Shown here piece after piece: positions 35,617 to 44,465 of a stretch of DNA of 64,000 bases. The position numbers were made by a program, and so were the translations under genes. How positions within the stretch are numbered: position 1 is the stretch's first letter; each line of letters begins with the position of its first letter. Origin of the DNA: Sporosarcina sp. HYO08 (GTDB taxonomy: Bacteria; Bacillota; Bacilli; Bacillales_A; Planococcaceae); NCBI RefSeq assembly GCF_001563475.1, contig NZ_LPUT01000030.1, positions 23,649 through 87,648 on the forward strand, in the 5' to 3' direction. The notes beneath the pieces are model-generated. The model did no database searches and was not told the DNA's origin. It saw only the letters and a list, made by a program, of their open reading frames with translations.

Positions 35617-35778
35617 ATAAAAGCCCTCCTAATGAACAGTATACATAGGAAAAGTAGTGACTGCGCAGGGAAATGTGAACTTTACGTCACAATTGAAAAA
35701 ATTCGCGAACCAAATATTCATGTTATAATGAAGTTACGTTTTTTAGAAAATTTAGACGGTGTGAGGGGGAAGTGTACA

Positions 35779-37575
35779 ATGGGTGAAAAACGCTACTCAG
35801 AAGTTTGGGATCTTGATGTATTTTTCCAAGGTGGAAGCGAGTCACAAACGCTCCGTTTACATATGGATGAAGTAAAAAAAATGATTTCGGTGTTAGAGAA
35901 AAACATTCACAATTTTGCCGTTCCTTCATCTATTGATGATGCGGATAAAATTGCTCAACTAATTGAAACAATTGCTTCAACAGCTGTTTACATTGAGCAA
36001 GCGGGTGCAGTTATAGGTTGTTTACTTGCAGAGGATACGACCGATCGACATGCCGTTATTTTAGAAAGTGAAATCGGATCTCTTAGTGCACGTTTTTCAA
36101 CAGTGCTTTTAAAAGTTCAGCAAATGCTTGCGAAAATAGAAGGTGAAACGTGGAATGCGTTGATCGCATCGAAGCTGTTACAACAGTTTTCATTTAAGCT
36201 AAATGAGTGGCGGGAGGAAGCCGCGTTACGATTGTCAGCGGAAGAGGAGAGCATGATAACCGCCCTAAGTGTTGACGGTTATCACGGGTGGAGTCAGCTG
36301 TATGATTTGCTTGTTGGAGATCTATCGGTTCGGCTTGATATAGAAGGTGAAGAAAAAACGTTATCAGTCGGCCAAGCAAATAACTTAAGCTCTCACGAAA
36401 ATGCCGCAGTACGTAAGCAATCATTTGAGGAATTGGAAAAAGTGTGGGAAGAAAAGGAAGATTTCTTCGCCTCGACATTGAACCATATCGCTGGTTTTCG
36501 ATTAGCTGTCTATGAAAAGCGCGGATGGGATTCTGTTTTACAAGAACCCCTATTCATGAATAAAATGAGTGAGCAAACATTGCAGGCGATGTGGTCGGCT
36601 ATTCGGGAAAGCCAAGCCCCATTCGTTCGTTATTTAAACAAAAAGGCGAATATCCTTGGAACGGAAAAAATACATTGGTATGACATAGGCGCACCAGTTA
36701 CTGCTTCTACGCAAAAGATTTCTTATCAAGAAGGAGCGGAATTCATCTTAAATCACTTTGGTGAATTTGGATCGAAATTCGAGGCATTTTCACGAAAGGC
36801 ATTTGAAGATCGTTGGATTGAGGCGGAGGATCGTTCAAACAAACGTCCAGGCGGTTTTTGTACGGACATGCCGTTGTCTGAACAATCTAGAATTTTTATG
36901 ACCTATAGCGGATCGATGTCCAATGTTGCGACATTGGCACATGAACTGGGTCATGCCTTTCACTCCCACGTACTTCGTCCCGTTCATTGGATGAATCGAC
37001 AATATGCGATGGGGGTTGCAGAAACCGCTTCAACATTTGCCGAAATGATCGTCGCGGATGCGGCAGTAAAGGCAGCAAAAACAAAAGAGGAAAAGCTCGC
37101 TTTACTGGAAGATAAAATTCAAAGAAGTGTCGCCTTTTTCATGGATATCTATGCTCGATTTTTGTTTGAAACAAGGTTTTATGAAGAAAGGAAAAACGGG
37201 ATTGTTCCTGCAACAAGACTCAACCAATTGATGACGGAAGCCCAGCAAGAGGCGTTTGGCCATGCACTCGATACAACTCATCCACATTTTTGGGCATCAA
37301 AATTACATTTTTACTTAACAGATGTCCCATTTTATAACTTCCCGTACACATTCGGTTATTTATTCTCATTAAGCATTTATGCAAAAGCTTTAGAAGAAGG
37401 GGGAAGTTTTGAAGAAAAGTATATTGCACTCCTGCAGGATACAGCAGTTATGAGTGTGGAAGAACTTGCTATGAAGCATTTAGGAGAAGACGTAACAAAA
37501 CAAGAGTTTTGGCAACAAGGCGTCGCATTATGTATAAAAGATGTTGAGGAGTTTCTAGAACTAACTTCTGGCTAA
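35779..37575 (+). CDS. Oligoendopeptidase, PepF/M3 family
   Basis: A 598-residue M3-family zinc metallopeptidase. Zinc motif HELGHAFH at about residues 387-394 (ATLAHELGHAFHS) plus the downstream Glu in GVAETASTFAEM. N-terminal helical domain and a QEEAFGHALDTTHPHFW segment typical for M3. ATG 35779 (GAGGGGGA 9 nt upstream) is chosen over the much longer ORF from 35632, whose extension is not conserved-looking. It degrades short peptides in the cytosol. The acetyltransferase gene follows after 13 nt, so they form an operon. Confidence 0.93.
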   Translation: MGEKRYSEVWDLDVFFQGGSESQTLRLHMDEVKKMISVLEKNIHNFAVPSSIDDADKIAQLIETIASTAVYIEQAGAVIGCLLAEDTTDRHAVILESEIGSLSARFSTVLLKVQQMLAKIEGETWNALIASKLLQQFSFKLNEWREEAALRLSAEEESMITALSVDGYHGWSQLYDLLVGDLSVRLDIEGEEKTLSVGQANNLSSHENAAVRKQSFEELEKVWEEKEDFFASTLNHIAGFRLAVYEKRGWDSVLQEPLFMNKMSEQTLQAMWSAIRESQAPFVRYLNKKANILGTEKIHWYDIGAPVTASTQKISYQEGAEFILNHFGEFGSKFEAFSRKAFEDRWIEAEDRSNKRPGGFCTDMPLSEQSRIFMTYSGSMSNVATLAHELGHAFHSHVLRPVHWMNRQYAMGVAETASTFAEMIVADAAVKAAKTKEEKLALLEDKIQRSVAFFMDIYARFLFETRFYEERKNGIVPATRLNQLMTEAQQEAFGHALDTTHPHFWASKLHFYLTDVPFYNFPYTFGYLFSLSIYAKALEEGGSFEEKYIALLQDTAVMSVEELAMKHLGEDVTKQEFWQQGVALCIKDVEEFLELTSG

Positions 37576-37588
37576 AGGGTGAATTGGA

Positions 37589-38134
37589 ATGTTTTTACTT
37601 GAAGGACGATCATGTTATTTGCGTATTTTGACAGAGGATGATGCGGGGATTTTTACTGACTTGCTCATTGCAAATAAAGACTATTGGTCTGTATTCGAAC
37701 CAAGGCATGAAGCAAGTTATTTCTCAGTTGCAGTCCAACGTGAAAAAATTAGAGAGGCACTGTATCAAATGAGGGATCGTCGTGAATATAATTTCGGTGT
37801 TTTCGATTCGGAAACAAGCAGAATCATCGGGCATATATCCTTGTACAGTATAAAAAGATTACCCTTTTCCAGTGGCTTTATTGGCTATTCTATTGATGAA
37901 AAAGAAGCTGGAAAAGGATATAGCACAGAAGCTGTTAGGCTTGTAACCCAATTTGCATTAAAGAAAGTTGGGCTTCATCGAATTGAGGCCTTTGTCTCGC
38001 CGCGGAATCATGGTTCAGTCAAAGTATTAGAGAAATCGGGTTTCCAGCAAGAAGGGTTGTTGAGGAAGCTGCTCTATATTAACGGCGTGTGGGAGGACCA
38101 TTACTTATATGCCATACTCGAAGATGATTTTTGA
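37589..38134 (+). CDS. GNAT acetyltransferase, RimJ/RimL-like
   Basis: A 181-residue GNAT-fold enzyme. Seen: IGYSIDEKEAGKGYSTEAVRL with the acetyl-CoA loop (EAGKGYSTEA, about residues 106-115), then HRIEAFVSPRNHGSVKVLEKSGF. It resembles the RimJ/RimL and YdaF/YjcK type N-terminal protein acetyltransferases that modify ribosomal proteins. Whether it acts on protein or small molecules cannot be told. GGTGAATT before ATG 37589 is a weak site. Second gene of the pepF-type operon. Confidence 0.87.
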   Translation: MFLLEGRSCYLRILTEDDAGIFTDLLIANKDYWSVFEPRHEASYFSVAVQREKIREALYQMRDRREYNFGVFDSETSRIIGHISLYSIKRLPFSSGFIGYSIDEKEAGKGYSTEAVRLVTQFALKKVGLHRIEAFVSPRNHGSVKVLEKSGFQQEGLLRKLLYINGVWEDHYLYAILEDDF

Positions 38135-38173
38135 AAGGGTAAGACCGGCCTCGGGAAAATGATAGCGAAAATG

Positions 38174-38208
38174 AAAAGCCGATTTCTGTAAAAGAAATCG
38201 GCTTTTGT
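38174..38208 (+). terminator. Intrinsic terminator
   Basis: AAAAGCCGATTTC (38174-38186) pairs with GAAATCGGCTTTT (38194-38206). It also faces the convergent carbonic anhydrase gene. Confidence 0.92.
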
Positions 38209-38246
38209 CTATTTCCCAGGAAATTTGTCTTTATGCGGCTCGTTAT

Positions 38247-38819
38247 TTACTTCTTTAAACAATCATAGCCATTCACGATCGTGTCAAGTTTTCCTGTCTG
38301 TGGATCAATAACGAGTCCATGAATAGGTACTCTACGATCAATTAATGGATGATTTTTAACTGCATTTACACTCGATTTCACGCTTTCGGTAACGTCGTTG
38401 AAGCCGCGCAGCCATTCTTCCATGTCGATCCCCGAGTATTTCAGTGTATGGAAGTGGTTTTTGTCAATTCCACGTTCAACCATTTTGTCCATAAGTTGCG
38501 TTGTGTCAATTGAGCTCATGCCGCAATCGTGATGGCCAATAATATAGACCTCCTCCGCTTGCAGCTCATAAAGGGAGATGACAATGCTTCGCGTAATGCC
38601 CCCGAACGGATGATTGACGATTGCGCCAGCACTTTTAATAATTTTGGCATCGCCATTTTTTAAATTCATTGCTTTTGGTAATAGCTCCGTAAGCCGGGCA
38701 TCCATACAAGTTAAGATGACGATTTTTTTGTCTGGGAATTTTGTTGTCTCATACTTTTCATATTGTTTTTCCTCTACGAATGTCTCATTGAAGTTTAGAA
38801 TGTCAGATAGCATTGACAT
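38247..38819 (-). CDS. Beta-class carbonic anhydrase (YtiB-like)
   Basis: A 190-residue beta-carbonic anhydrase. Zinc ligands: Cys in LTCMDARL (about residue 38), His and Cys in GHHDCGM (about residues 96-99), with the Asp-Arg dyad in MDAR. It interconverts CO2 and bicarbonate in the cytosol. The length and N-terminus match B. subtilis YtiB-type short enzymes. ATG 38819 is chosen because GGAGG lies 8-9 nt before it; the ORF's ATG 38825 is too close. Monocistronic. Confidence 0.93.
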   Translation of the reverse strand: MSMLSDILNFNETFVEEKQYEKYETTKFPDKKIVILTCMDARLTELLPKAMNLKNGDAKIIKSAGAIVNHPFGGITRSIVISLYELQAEEVYIIGHHDCGMSSIDTTQLMDKMVERGIDKNHFHTLKYSGIDMEEWLRGFNDVTESVKSSVNAVKNHPLIDRRVPIHGLVIDPQTGKLDTIVNGYDCLKK

Positions 38820-38905
38820 GGGCATACCCTCCAGGTTTAAGGTTACAACTTAATCATAAGAAAATTGATGCCTGAGTAAGTTCATTCCATTCTAACGAAT
38901 TGCAG

Positions 38906-38940
38906 ACAAAAAGAAAAGAGTTGCATCTTAGCAACTCTTA
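38906..38940 (-). terminator. Terminator of the 47-aa gene
   Basis: AAGAGTTGC pairs with GCAACTCTT (loop TAAGAT), followed on the minus strand by TTCTTTTT. The stem begins at the stop codon. Confidence 0.85.
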
Positions 38941-39081
38941 AAATTTGTTTTCTGGTTTTGGATCAATTGTCTCTGCATCAGAGGCATGTAGAGCGACTTT
39001 AGAAAGATAGTACATAATGAACCCTGCCGTTAATCCGAGAACAACCATGTAACCAATTACTGTTGAGTACATCAAGCCCAT
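38938..39081 (-). CDS. Small single-pass membrane protein (47 aa)
   Basis: A 47-residue ORF starting MGLMYSTVIGYMVVLGLTAG. One transmembrane helix (about residues 7-27) is followed by a short acidic tail (DAETIDPKPENKF). AAAGGGG lies about 7 nt before ATG 39081, and a terminator overlaps the stop codon. Family not recognised; the look is that of short membrane-bound modulators found in Bacillales. Function unknown. Separate from the carbonic anhydrase gene by about 120 nt. Confidence 0.7.
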   Translation of the reverse strand: MGLMYSTVIGYMVVLGLTAGFIMYYLSKVALHASDAETIDPKPENKF

Positions 39082-39185
39082 GTTAAGACCCCTTTCTATC
39101 ACTAAATGATCTTTTCTTTTTTATTATACATTAAAAAGCTAGTGTTTTTAAGGGGTTCGCAAAATGTTTTAAGAAATTGTGAAGT

Positions 39186-40421
39186 TTATTCGACAGCCCA
39201 GTTACCATTTCGGAAGATTGGTTCGCTTGTGCCATCTGTATGGATGCCGTCAATGTCCATTTCAGCAGATCCTATCATAAAGTCAACATGCGTAATACTC
39301 TGATTTAAACCGTGTGCAATCAGTTCTTCCCGGGTCATCGATTTTCCTTTTTCAAGGCAGAATGCATAAGCACTCCCAATGGCCAGATGGTTCGATGCAT
39401 TTTCATCGAATAATGTATTATAAAATAATAAACCGGATTGGGAAATTGGCGACTTGTGTGGGACTAGGGCGACTTCTCCAAGATATTTTGCACCTTCATC
39501 CGTTTCGATTAAATGTTTGAGTACATCTTCGCCTGATTCAGCGGTGACATGTGTAATTTCACCGTTTTCAAAAGTGATTTTAAAGTCATCGATAATATTA
39601 CCGCCATAGCTTAATGGTTTTGTGCTAGACACATATCCATTAACACCTGTTTTCAAAGGTACCGTGAACACTTCCTCTGTCGGCATATTGGCCATAAAAG
39701 TATGTCCTTTTTCATTCACACTACCTGCTCCACACCATAGATGTCCTTCCGGCAATTCAATCGTTAAGTCAGTGCCAGGTGCCTTGTAATGTAATTTTTT
39801 GTACTTTTTTTCATTTAAATAGTCAACTTTTTGATGTAGGTTATTGTCGTGATTGATCCAAGCCTGAACTGGGTTTGGTTGATCCGCTCGGACAGCTTTG
39901 AAAATCGCATTCCAAAGTGCAGGGACTTGCTCTTCCTGTGGCAGTTCAGGGAATACTTTCTTTGCCCAATCCGCAGATGGAGCTGCGATTACCGTCCAGC
40001 TTACTTTGTCAGACATAATGTATTGGCGGTAGACATCTAATGCTTGTCCAGCGGCTTTTTGGAAATCACTAATTCGTGTTGGTTCGATGCCTTTCAATAG
40101 ATCAGGACTTTGTGACACGATGCTCATAAAAGCTGCGCCTTGTTCTGCTAATTTTTCACGTTCCATAGAAAGCCATTCTGGGTATTCGGAAAATGAGTCT
40201 TGCGGGGCTTTTTCATAGCGAAGACGAGAGACGACATCGTCTGCCCAATTGACAATCACTTCGCGCGCACCAGCATCGTAAGCTTTTTCAGTAATTAAGC
40301 GAACGAAAGGGATGGCATCAGTTGAGGCGTTCACATAAAGAATTTGATTCCGCTGAATATTGACACCGACTTTAACTGCAAGTTCTGCATAGCGGGATAG
40401 CTGTACTTCAAAAGTGGACAT
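39186..40421 (-). CDS. ampS: Aminopeptidase, M29 family
   Basis: A 411-residue M29 metallo-aminopeptidase, as AmpS/aminopeptidase T. Metal-binding region: Glu in YLGEVALVPHKSPI (about residue 317), His in the same segment, and Tyr/His/Asp in GLLFYNTLFDENASNHLAIGSAY (about 333-355), plus HVDFMIGS. It removes N-terminal residues from short peptides in the cytosol. AAGGAG lies before ATG 40421. Single gene, divergent from motAB. Confidence 0.93.
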   Translation of the reverse strand: MSTFEVQLSRYAELAVKVGVNIQRNQILYVNASTDAIPFVRLITEKAYDAGAREVIVNWADDVVSRLRYEKAPQDSFSEYPEWLSMEREKLAEQGAAFMSIVSQSPDLLKGIEPTRISDFQKAAGQALDVYRQYIMSDKVSWTVIAAPSADWAKKVFPELPQEEQVPALWNAIFKAVRADQPNPVQAWINHDNNLHQKVDYLNEKKYKKLHYKAPGTDLTIELPEGHLWCGAGSVNEKGHTFMANMPTEEVFTVPLKTGVNGYVSSTKPLSYGGNIIDDFKITFENGEITHVTAESGEDVLKHLIETDEGAKYLGEVALVPHKSPISQSGLLFYNTLFDENASNHLAIGSAYAFCLEKGKSMTREELIAHGLNQSITHVDFMIGSAEMDIDGIHTDGTSEPIFRNGNWAVE

Positions 40422-40539
40422 AAAACCTAACTCCTTTCATTGTTACTTCTTAATACTACCAATTCATTACCAAACCGTGCAATGGATTACAAAGCTTAAC
40501 CGAATTTCTGTAAATCCAATTAAATCCTATGATAACTTC

Positions 40540-40566
40540 TAAAGTTTTGCGCGAAATTGCCGAAGT
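40540..40566 (+). promoter_or_regulatory. SigD-type (flagellar) promoter of motAB
   Basis: TAAA (40540-40543), exactly 15 nt, GCCGAAGT (40559-40566; consensus GCCGATAT, 6 of 8). It lies 35 nt before motA. SigD control of motAB is established in B. subtilis. Confidence 0.75.
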
Positions 40567-40600
40567 AAGAAGAAGAATGAAATACATGGAGGTAAAACCG

Positions 40601-41416
40601 ATGGATGTATCGACAGTGTTTGGATTGATCATAGGAATTGTAGCTCTTTTTGCTGGGATGGCGATGAAAGGCGTTATGCCGGACACGTTATTGAATACAG
40701 CGGCTATACTCATCATCGTCGTAGGGACGGCGGCCTCCGTCATTATTGCATTTCCAATGTCGGAACTAAAGCGTGTTCCGAAGCTCTTTGGGATTGTATT
40801 TAAAAATCAAAAGCTTGCATCTGATGCGGAAATCGTTCAGATGTTTTCCAATTGGGCCGATATCGCTCGCCGTGAAGGACTTCTTGCTTTGGAAGCCCGG
40901 ACAAGCGATGTCAAAGATCCATTTTTGAAAAATGGTCTTGGACTCGCCATCGACGGACAAAATGCAGATTATATTCGAGATGTCTTAACAGAGGAGATCG
41001 ACGCATTAGAGGAGCGGCATGCTACTGGGGCCTTAATATTTTCGCAAGCGGGTACATATGCCCCTACACTAGGCGTATTAGGTGCGGTAATTGGGCTCGT
41101 TGCTGCTTTGAAAGATATGAATGATATTAGCGCGCTTGGTCAAGCTATTTCCGCCGCATTTATCGCTACATTACTAGGGATATTTACCGGTTATGTATTA
41201 TGGCATCCCTTTGCCAATAAATTAAGAAGTAAATCGAATGAGGAAGTACGACAAAAATTGATGATGATCGAAGGTGTTTTATCCGTCTTGGAAGGAGAAG
41301 CCCCACGAGTGATCGAACAAAAGCTTGCGGCATATTTATCTGCTGAAGAAAGACGGAAATTAGTAGCGAAAAATCAACTGAACAGGGAGGCAGGACAGAT
41401 TGTCGAGGAGACGTAA
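40601..41416 (+). CDS. motA: Flagellar motor stator protein MotA
   Basis: A 271-residue four-helix stator subunit. FSNWADIARREGLLALEA and FSQAGTYAPTLGVLGAVIGL match MotA closely, including the Pro-Thr in transmembrane helix 3 and the charged cytoplasmic loop (RREGLLALE and EEIDALEERH) that contacts FliG. ATG 40601 (GGAGG 8 nt upstream) is chosen; the ORF extension to 40529 overlaps the promoter. It forms the proton channel with MotB, whose start overlaps this gene by 17 nt. Confidence 0.96.
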   Translation: MDVSTVFGLIIGIVALFAGMAMKGVMPDTLLNTAAILIIVVGTAASVIIAFPMSELKRVPKLFGIVFKNQKLASDAEIVQMFSNWADIARREGLLALEARTSDVKDPFLKNGLGLAIDGQNADYIRDVLTEEIDALEERHATGALIFSQAGTYAPTLGVLGAVIGLVAALKDMNDISALGQAISAAFIATLLGIFTGYVLWHPFANKLRSKSNEEVRQKLMMIEGVLSVLEGEAPRVIEQKLAAYLSAEERRKLVAKNQLNREAGQIVEET

Positions 41417-42158
41417 GCGGAAAAGAAAAGATCATACAGTTAATGAATCTTGGCTTTTACCATATGCTGATTTAATGACGATGCTGCTCGCCCTGTTCAT
41501 CGTTCTTTTTTCATCTAGTTCAATTGATTCTGATAAGTTTAGTAAAATGTCAACTGTTTTTAGTGAAGTTTTTGACGGGGGAACGGGTATAATGGACAAT
41601 TCTGCTCGGGGCATGCAGCCGATTACGAATCCCAATATTGTCATTGAACATGAAGAATTCACATTTCTTGAAGACCAAAAATCACTTGCAGAAATCCAAA
41701 ATCGTGTAAATGACTACATCTCTTCACATCAGCTGGAAGATCAATTCGAGACTTTACTGACAGATGAGGGGCTGCTCGTGACAATTAGGGATAATATATT
41801 ATTTTCAACGGGGGAAGCCAAGGTGTCAGCTGAACACGCAGATCTTGCCGATGATATTGCCGAGTTGCTCGTATTCGATCCACCGCGTCATATTGTTGTA
41901 ACTGGCCATACGGACAATGTACCGATTCAAACGAGCGAGTTTGATTCCAATTGGGAGTTAAGCGCAATGAGAGCAGTCAACTTTTTAAAGATCATTGTAG
42001 AAAATGAAAGTATCGATCCGATTTATTATAGCGCAAAAGGTTTTGGAGAATATCAACCGATTGCATCCAACGACACTGAAGCAGGACGCAGTAAAAATCG
42101 CCGTGTAGAAGTTCTGATTGAACCACTTGTATTGAAAGATGGGACTATTAACCAATAA
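41400..42158 (+). CDS. motB: Flagellar motor stator protein MotB
   Basis: A 252-residue MotB. Basic N-terminus, then WLLPYADLMTMLLALFIVLF with the proton-carrying Asp24, a periplasmic linker and plug, and an OmpA-like peptidoglycan-binding domain (VVTGHTDNVPI, then SAMRAVNFL and SKNRRVEVLI). It begins with TTG 41400 inside motA, GGAGG 9 nt upstream, so translation is coupled. The Asp residue and lack of a Na+-type pattern in the helix suggest proton drive; not certain. Confidence 0.95.
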   Translation: MSRRRKRKRKDHTVNESWLLPYADLMTMLLALFIVLFSSSSIDSDKFSKMSTVFSEVFDGGTGIMDNSARGMQPITNPNIVIEHEEFTFLEDQKSLAEIQNRVNDYISSHQLEDQFETLLTDEGLLVTIRDNILFSTGEAKVSAEHADLADDIAELLVFDPPRHIVVTGHTDNVPIQTSEFDSNWELSAMRAVNFLKIIVENESIDPIYYSAKGFGEYQPIASNDTEAGRSKNRRVEVLIEPLVLKDGTINQ

Positions 42159-42203
42159 AAAAGATTCGCCGATACATCATTGTAAAAGGCGAATCTTTTT
42201 CGT
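42157..42203 (+). terminator. Bidirectional terminator motB / UPF0435
   Basis: AAAAAGATTCGCC pairs with GGCGAATCTTTTT around a 17-nt loop. Confidence 0.9.
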
Positions 42204-42209
42204 TTTTTA

Positions 42210-42431
42210 TTATTTTCTGAGTGACCCGAGTTCTGCCGCAATGGCTTGCATTTCATTCGGTGAGATATGTGCTCGTTTCATAACCATCTCATACATATAA
42301 TGCAAGTCTTCGTACTTTGAAGGATTGAAGTTTTCTGATTTCAATGCATCAACATTAACCATACGAAGTTTTTCTTTTATTTCTTCAATCATGAACACAA
42401 TGTTTTCTGGTGATGGTTTTGTTAGATCCAT
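42210..42431 (-). CDS. yfkK: UPF0435 protein (YfkK-like)
   Basis: A 73-residue helical protein. The N-terminus (MDLTKPSPENIVFMIEEIKE) and the conserved C-terminal MKRAHISPNEMQAIAAELGS are diagnostic for UPF0435/YfkK. ATG 42431 is preferred to the ORF start at 42464, since YfkK proteins begin here; the Shine-Dalgarno is weak. Function unknown. Located close to a YihY (YfkH-like) gene, as in the yfk region of B. subtilis. Confidence 0.88.
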   Translation of the reverse strand: MDLTKPSPENIVFMIEEIKEKLRMVNVDALKSENFNPSKYEDLHYMYEMVMKRAHISPNEMQAIAAELGSLRK

Positions 42432-42473
42432 GAGTCCCGACCGCCTTTCGTTAGATACGGTCATATCATTTCA

Positions 42474-43865
42474 TTAATCACCAGGAGTGTCAACTGGAAT
42501 TCCAGATTTAGCAGCTTTTTCCGCGGCTCGTTCTTCCTTAATTTTCGCTTGGAATCGCTTCGTTTCAAGGACAATAATACCTGACAATCCAAGTAGACCA
42601 ATTAGGTTTGGAATGGCCATCAATCCATTTAAGACGTCTGCAAGAGCCCAAACAACATCGAGTGATGCCGTTGCACCAACGAAAATAAAGAGAACAAATA
42701 CGATTCTGTAGCCAATGACAGCGCTTCCATTAGGAACTAAATATTGGAAGCATTTTTCACCATAATAGCTCCAGCCTAATATTGTAGAAGTCGCAAAGAA
42801 TATAAGTCCGATTGCGACAACATATGGTCCCGCTGCGCCTAGGAAGTGTCCAAATGCAGCAGCTGTTAAGTTGCCTCCGGAAATGGCAGTGTCTTTCCAT
42901 TGACCAGACATAACTATTGTAACACCTGTAATCGAGCAAATGATAAGTGTATCAAAAAATACTTGTGTCATTGAAATAAGTGCTTGTCTGCCAGGCATAT
43001 CTGTACGTGCCGCCGCTGCCGCAATTGGCGCGGATCCAAGACCAGCCTCGTTAGAAAACAGTCCACGTGCAACACCGAAACGGATAACTGTACCGATAGC
43101 TCCACCTGCTAATGCTTGTCCGCTAAATGCATCTGTAAAAATGAGACCGAATGCAGCGGGAACAAGATTAATATTCGTAACAACGACAATACCACCTGCA
43201 ATGACATAGAAAAGTGCCATAATTGGAACGAAGAAAGCTGTAACGCGTCCAATGGACTTAATTCCACCTAAGATAACAAGTGCTCCGAAAATAACGAGTC
43301 CAATTCCTGTAGCCCAGTGAGGCGTGTTGAACGTTAAATTCATCACATCAGCAACGGCTTTCGACTGTGTACCATTTCCGATTCCAAAAGCAGCCAATGC
43401 GCCAAAAAGTGCAAAAGCAACACCGAGCCATTTTTGTTTCAATCCATGTTCAAGATAATACATGGGTCCGCCGGCCATTTGTCCTTTGTTGTCTTTGACA
43501 CGGTATTTAACCGCTAGGATAGCTTCTCCATACTTTGTTGCCATTCCGAAAAATCCTGCTAACCACATCCAGAAAATTGCACCTGGTCCCCCCATAACAA
43601 CAGCAGTTGCAACCCCAACAATATTACCAACCCCAACTGTTGCAGCCATCGCTGTCATTAATGCCTGGAATTGTGAAATATCCCCATCTGCTTGTTTATC
43701 ATGTTTTCTTGAGAAAACTTGCTTTAAAGAATATGGCAATAAGCGTACTTGAATAAAAGCGAGCCTTGCTGTAAGAAAAATACCTGTACCGACAAGCAGG
43801 ATAAGAAGTGGTGGTCCCCAAATAACACCGCCAATCTTATCTAAAATCGCTTGAATAGCTTCCAT
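42474..43865 (-). CDS. Sodium:amino-acid symporter, AGCS family
   Basis: A 463-residue, about 11-helix Na+/alanine (or glycine, glutamine) symporter of the AGCS family, related to AlsT/GlnT. Signature GGPGAIFWMWLAGFFGMATK and the conserved GVARGLFSNEAGLGSAPIAAA are intact. ATG 43865 with GGGGG upstream is chosen; the extra 42 codons of the open frame are Lys/Cys-rich and not membrane-like. Monocistronic. The gap to the divergent YtxH-like gene (43866-44082) holds T-rich runs but no certain promoter. Confidence 0.92.
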   Translation of the reverse strand: MEAIQAILDKIGGVIWGPPLLILLVGTGIFLTARLAFIQVRLLPYSLKQVFSRKHDKQADGDISQFQALMTAMAATVGVGNIVGVATAVVMGGPGAIFWMWLAGFFGMATKYGEAILAVKYRVKDNKGQMAGGPMYYLEHGLKQKWLGVAFALFGALAAFGIGNGTQSKAVADVMNLTFNTPHWATGIGLVIFGALVILGGIKSIGRVTAFFVPIMALFYVIAGGIVVVTNINLVPAAFGLIFTDAFSGQALAGGAIGTVIRFGVARGLFSNEAGLGSAPIAAAAARTDMPGRQALISMTQVFFDTLIICSITGVTIVMSGQWKDTAISGGNLTAAAFGHFLGAAGPYVVAIGLIFFATSTILGWSYYGEKCFQYLVPNGSAVIGYRIVFVLFIFVGATASLDVVWALADVLNGLMAIPNLIGLLGLSGIIVLETKRFQAKIKEERAAEKAAKSGIPVDTPGD

Positions 43866-44082
43866 TTCTTTACCCCCTTTTGTTTTTTTACAGATGCAAC
43901 ATTCTCTTTTTCTATTTTCATCATCACATCCTTTCGAGGGCTCTTTTTTAAGAGTTAGTTTAATATTCCGAAATTTAACTGATTTCGTCAAGCTTTTTTT
44001 TTAGACAAAAAAATCTTTGTTTGTTTTTTTTTGTAATGGGTATAATTAATTATGCAGATTAGTCAAAATTGGAGGACATCAA

Positions 44083-44436
44083 ATGGGGAATAATAAGTTT
44101 GGAAAATTTATCGTTTTGGGCTCAGTAATCGGCGCTGTTGTCAGCTTGTTTGACAGTCATACAAGATATCAGGTGACAAGAAAATCCAAAGAAATGATTT
44201 GGGATATTCGTTATTACTCTAAAAATCCAGAAATTTTAATGAACAAAATTCAAGTGAAAAAAGAAAAATATAAAATAGTTTATGAGCAGATTGCCGAGGA
44301 TCTCACATACATTAAAGAACAGGTTAACCATATGAAAGCTTTAACACCCCAGGTAAAATCGCTTGTTATGGATACGAAGGATGCTTTTATTGAATCAAAA
44401 GATGAATACAAAGCAATTATTGAAGAAAAGGCTTAA
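44083..44436 (+). CDS. YtxH-like protein
   Basis: A 117-residue protein. The short N-terminal hydrophobic segment (FIVLGSVIGAVVSLFDSHTR) is followed by a long amphipathic helix rich in Lys/Glu, typical of YtxH/general-stress-like proteins. TTGGAGG lies before ATG 44083. The YihY gene starts 29 nt after, so the pair forms an operon. No function known; association with the membrane surface is likely. Confidence 0.72.
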   Translation: MGNNKFGKFIVLGSVIGAVVSLFDSHTRYQVTRKSKEMIWDIRYYSKNPEILMNKIQVKKEKYKIVYEQIAEDLTYIKEQVNHMKALTPQVKSLVMDTKDAFIESKDEYKAIIEEKA

Positions 44437-44465
44437 TATCCTTCGAAAGGAGCGCCAAAAACTTT

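Noticed and set aside
35632..35778. N-terminal extension of the M3 peptidase from the open frame
   Set aside because: The extension would overlap the promoter region, has no ribosome site, and the ATG at 35779 has one with good spacing.
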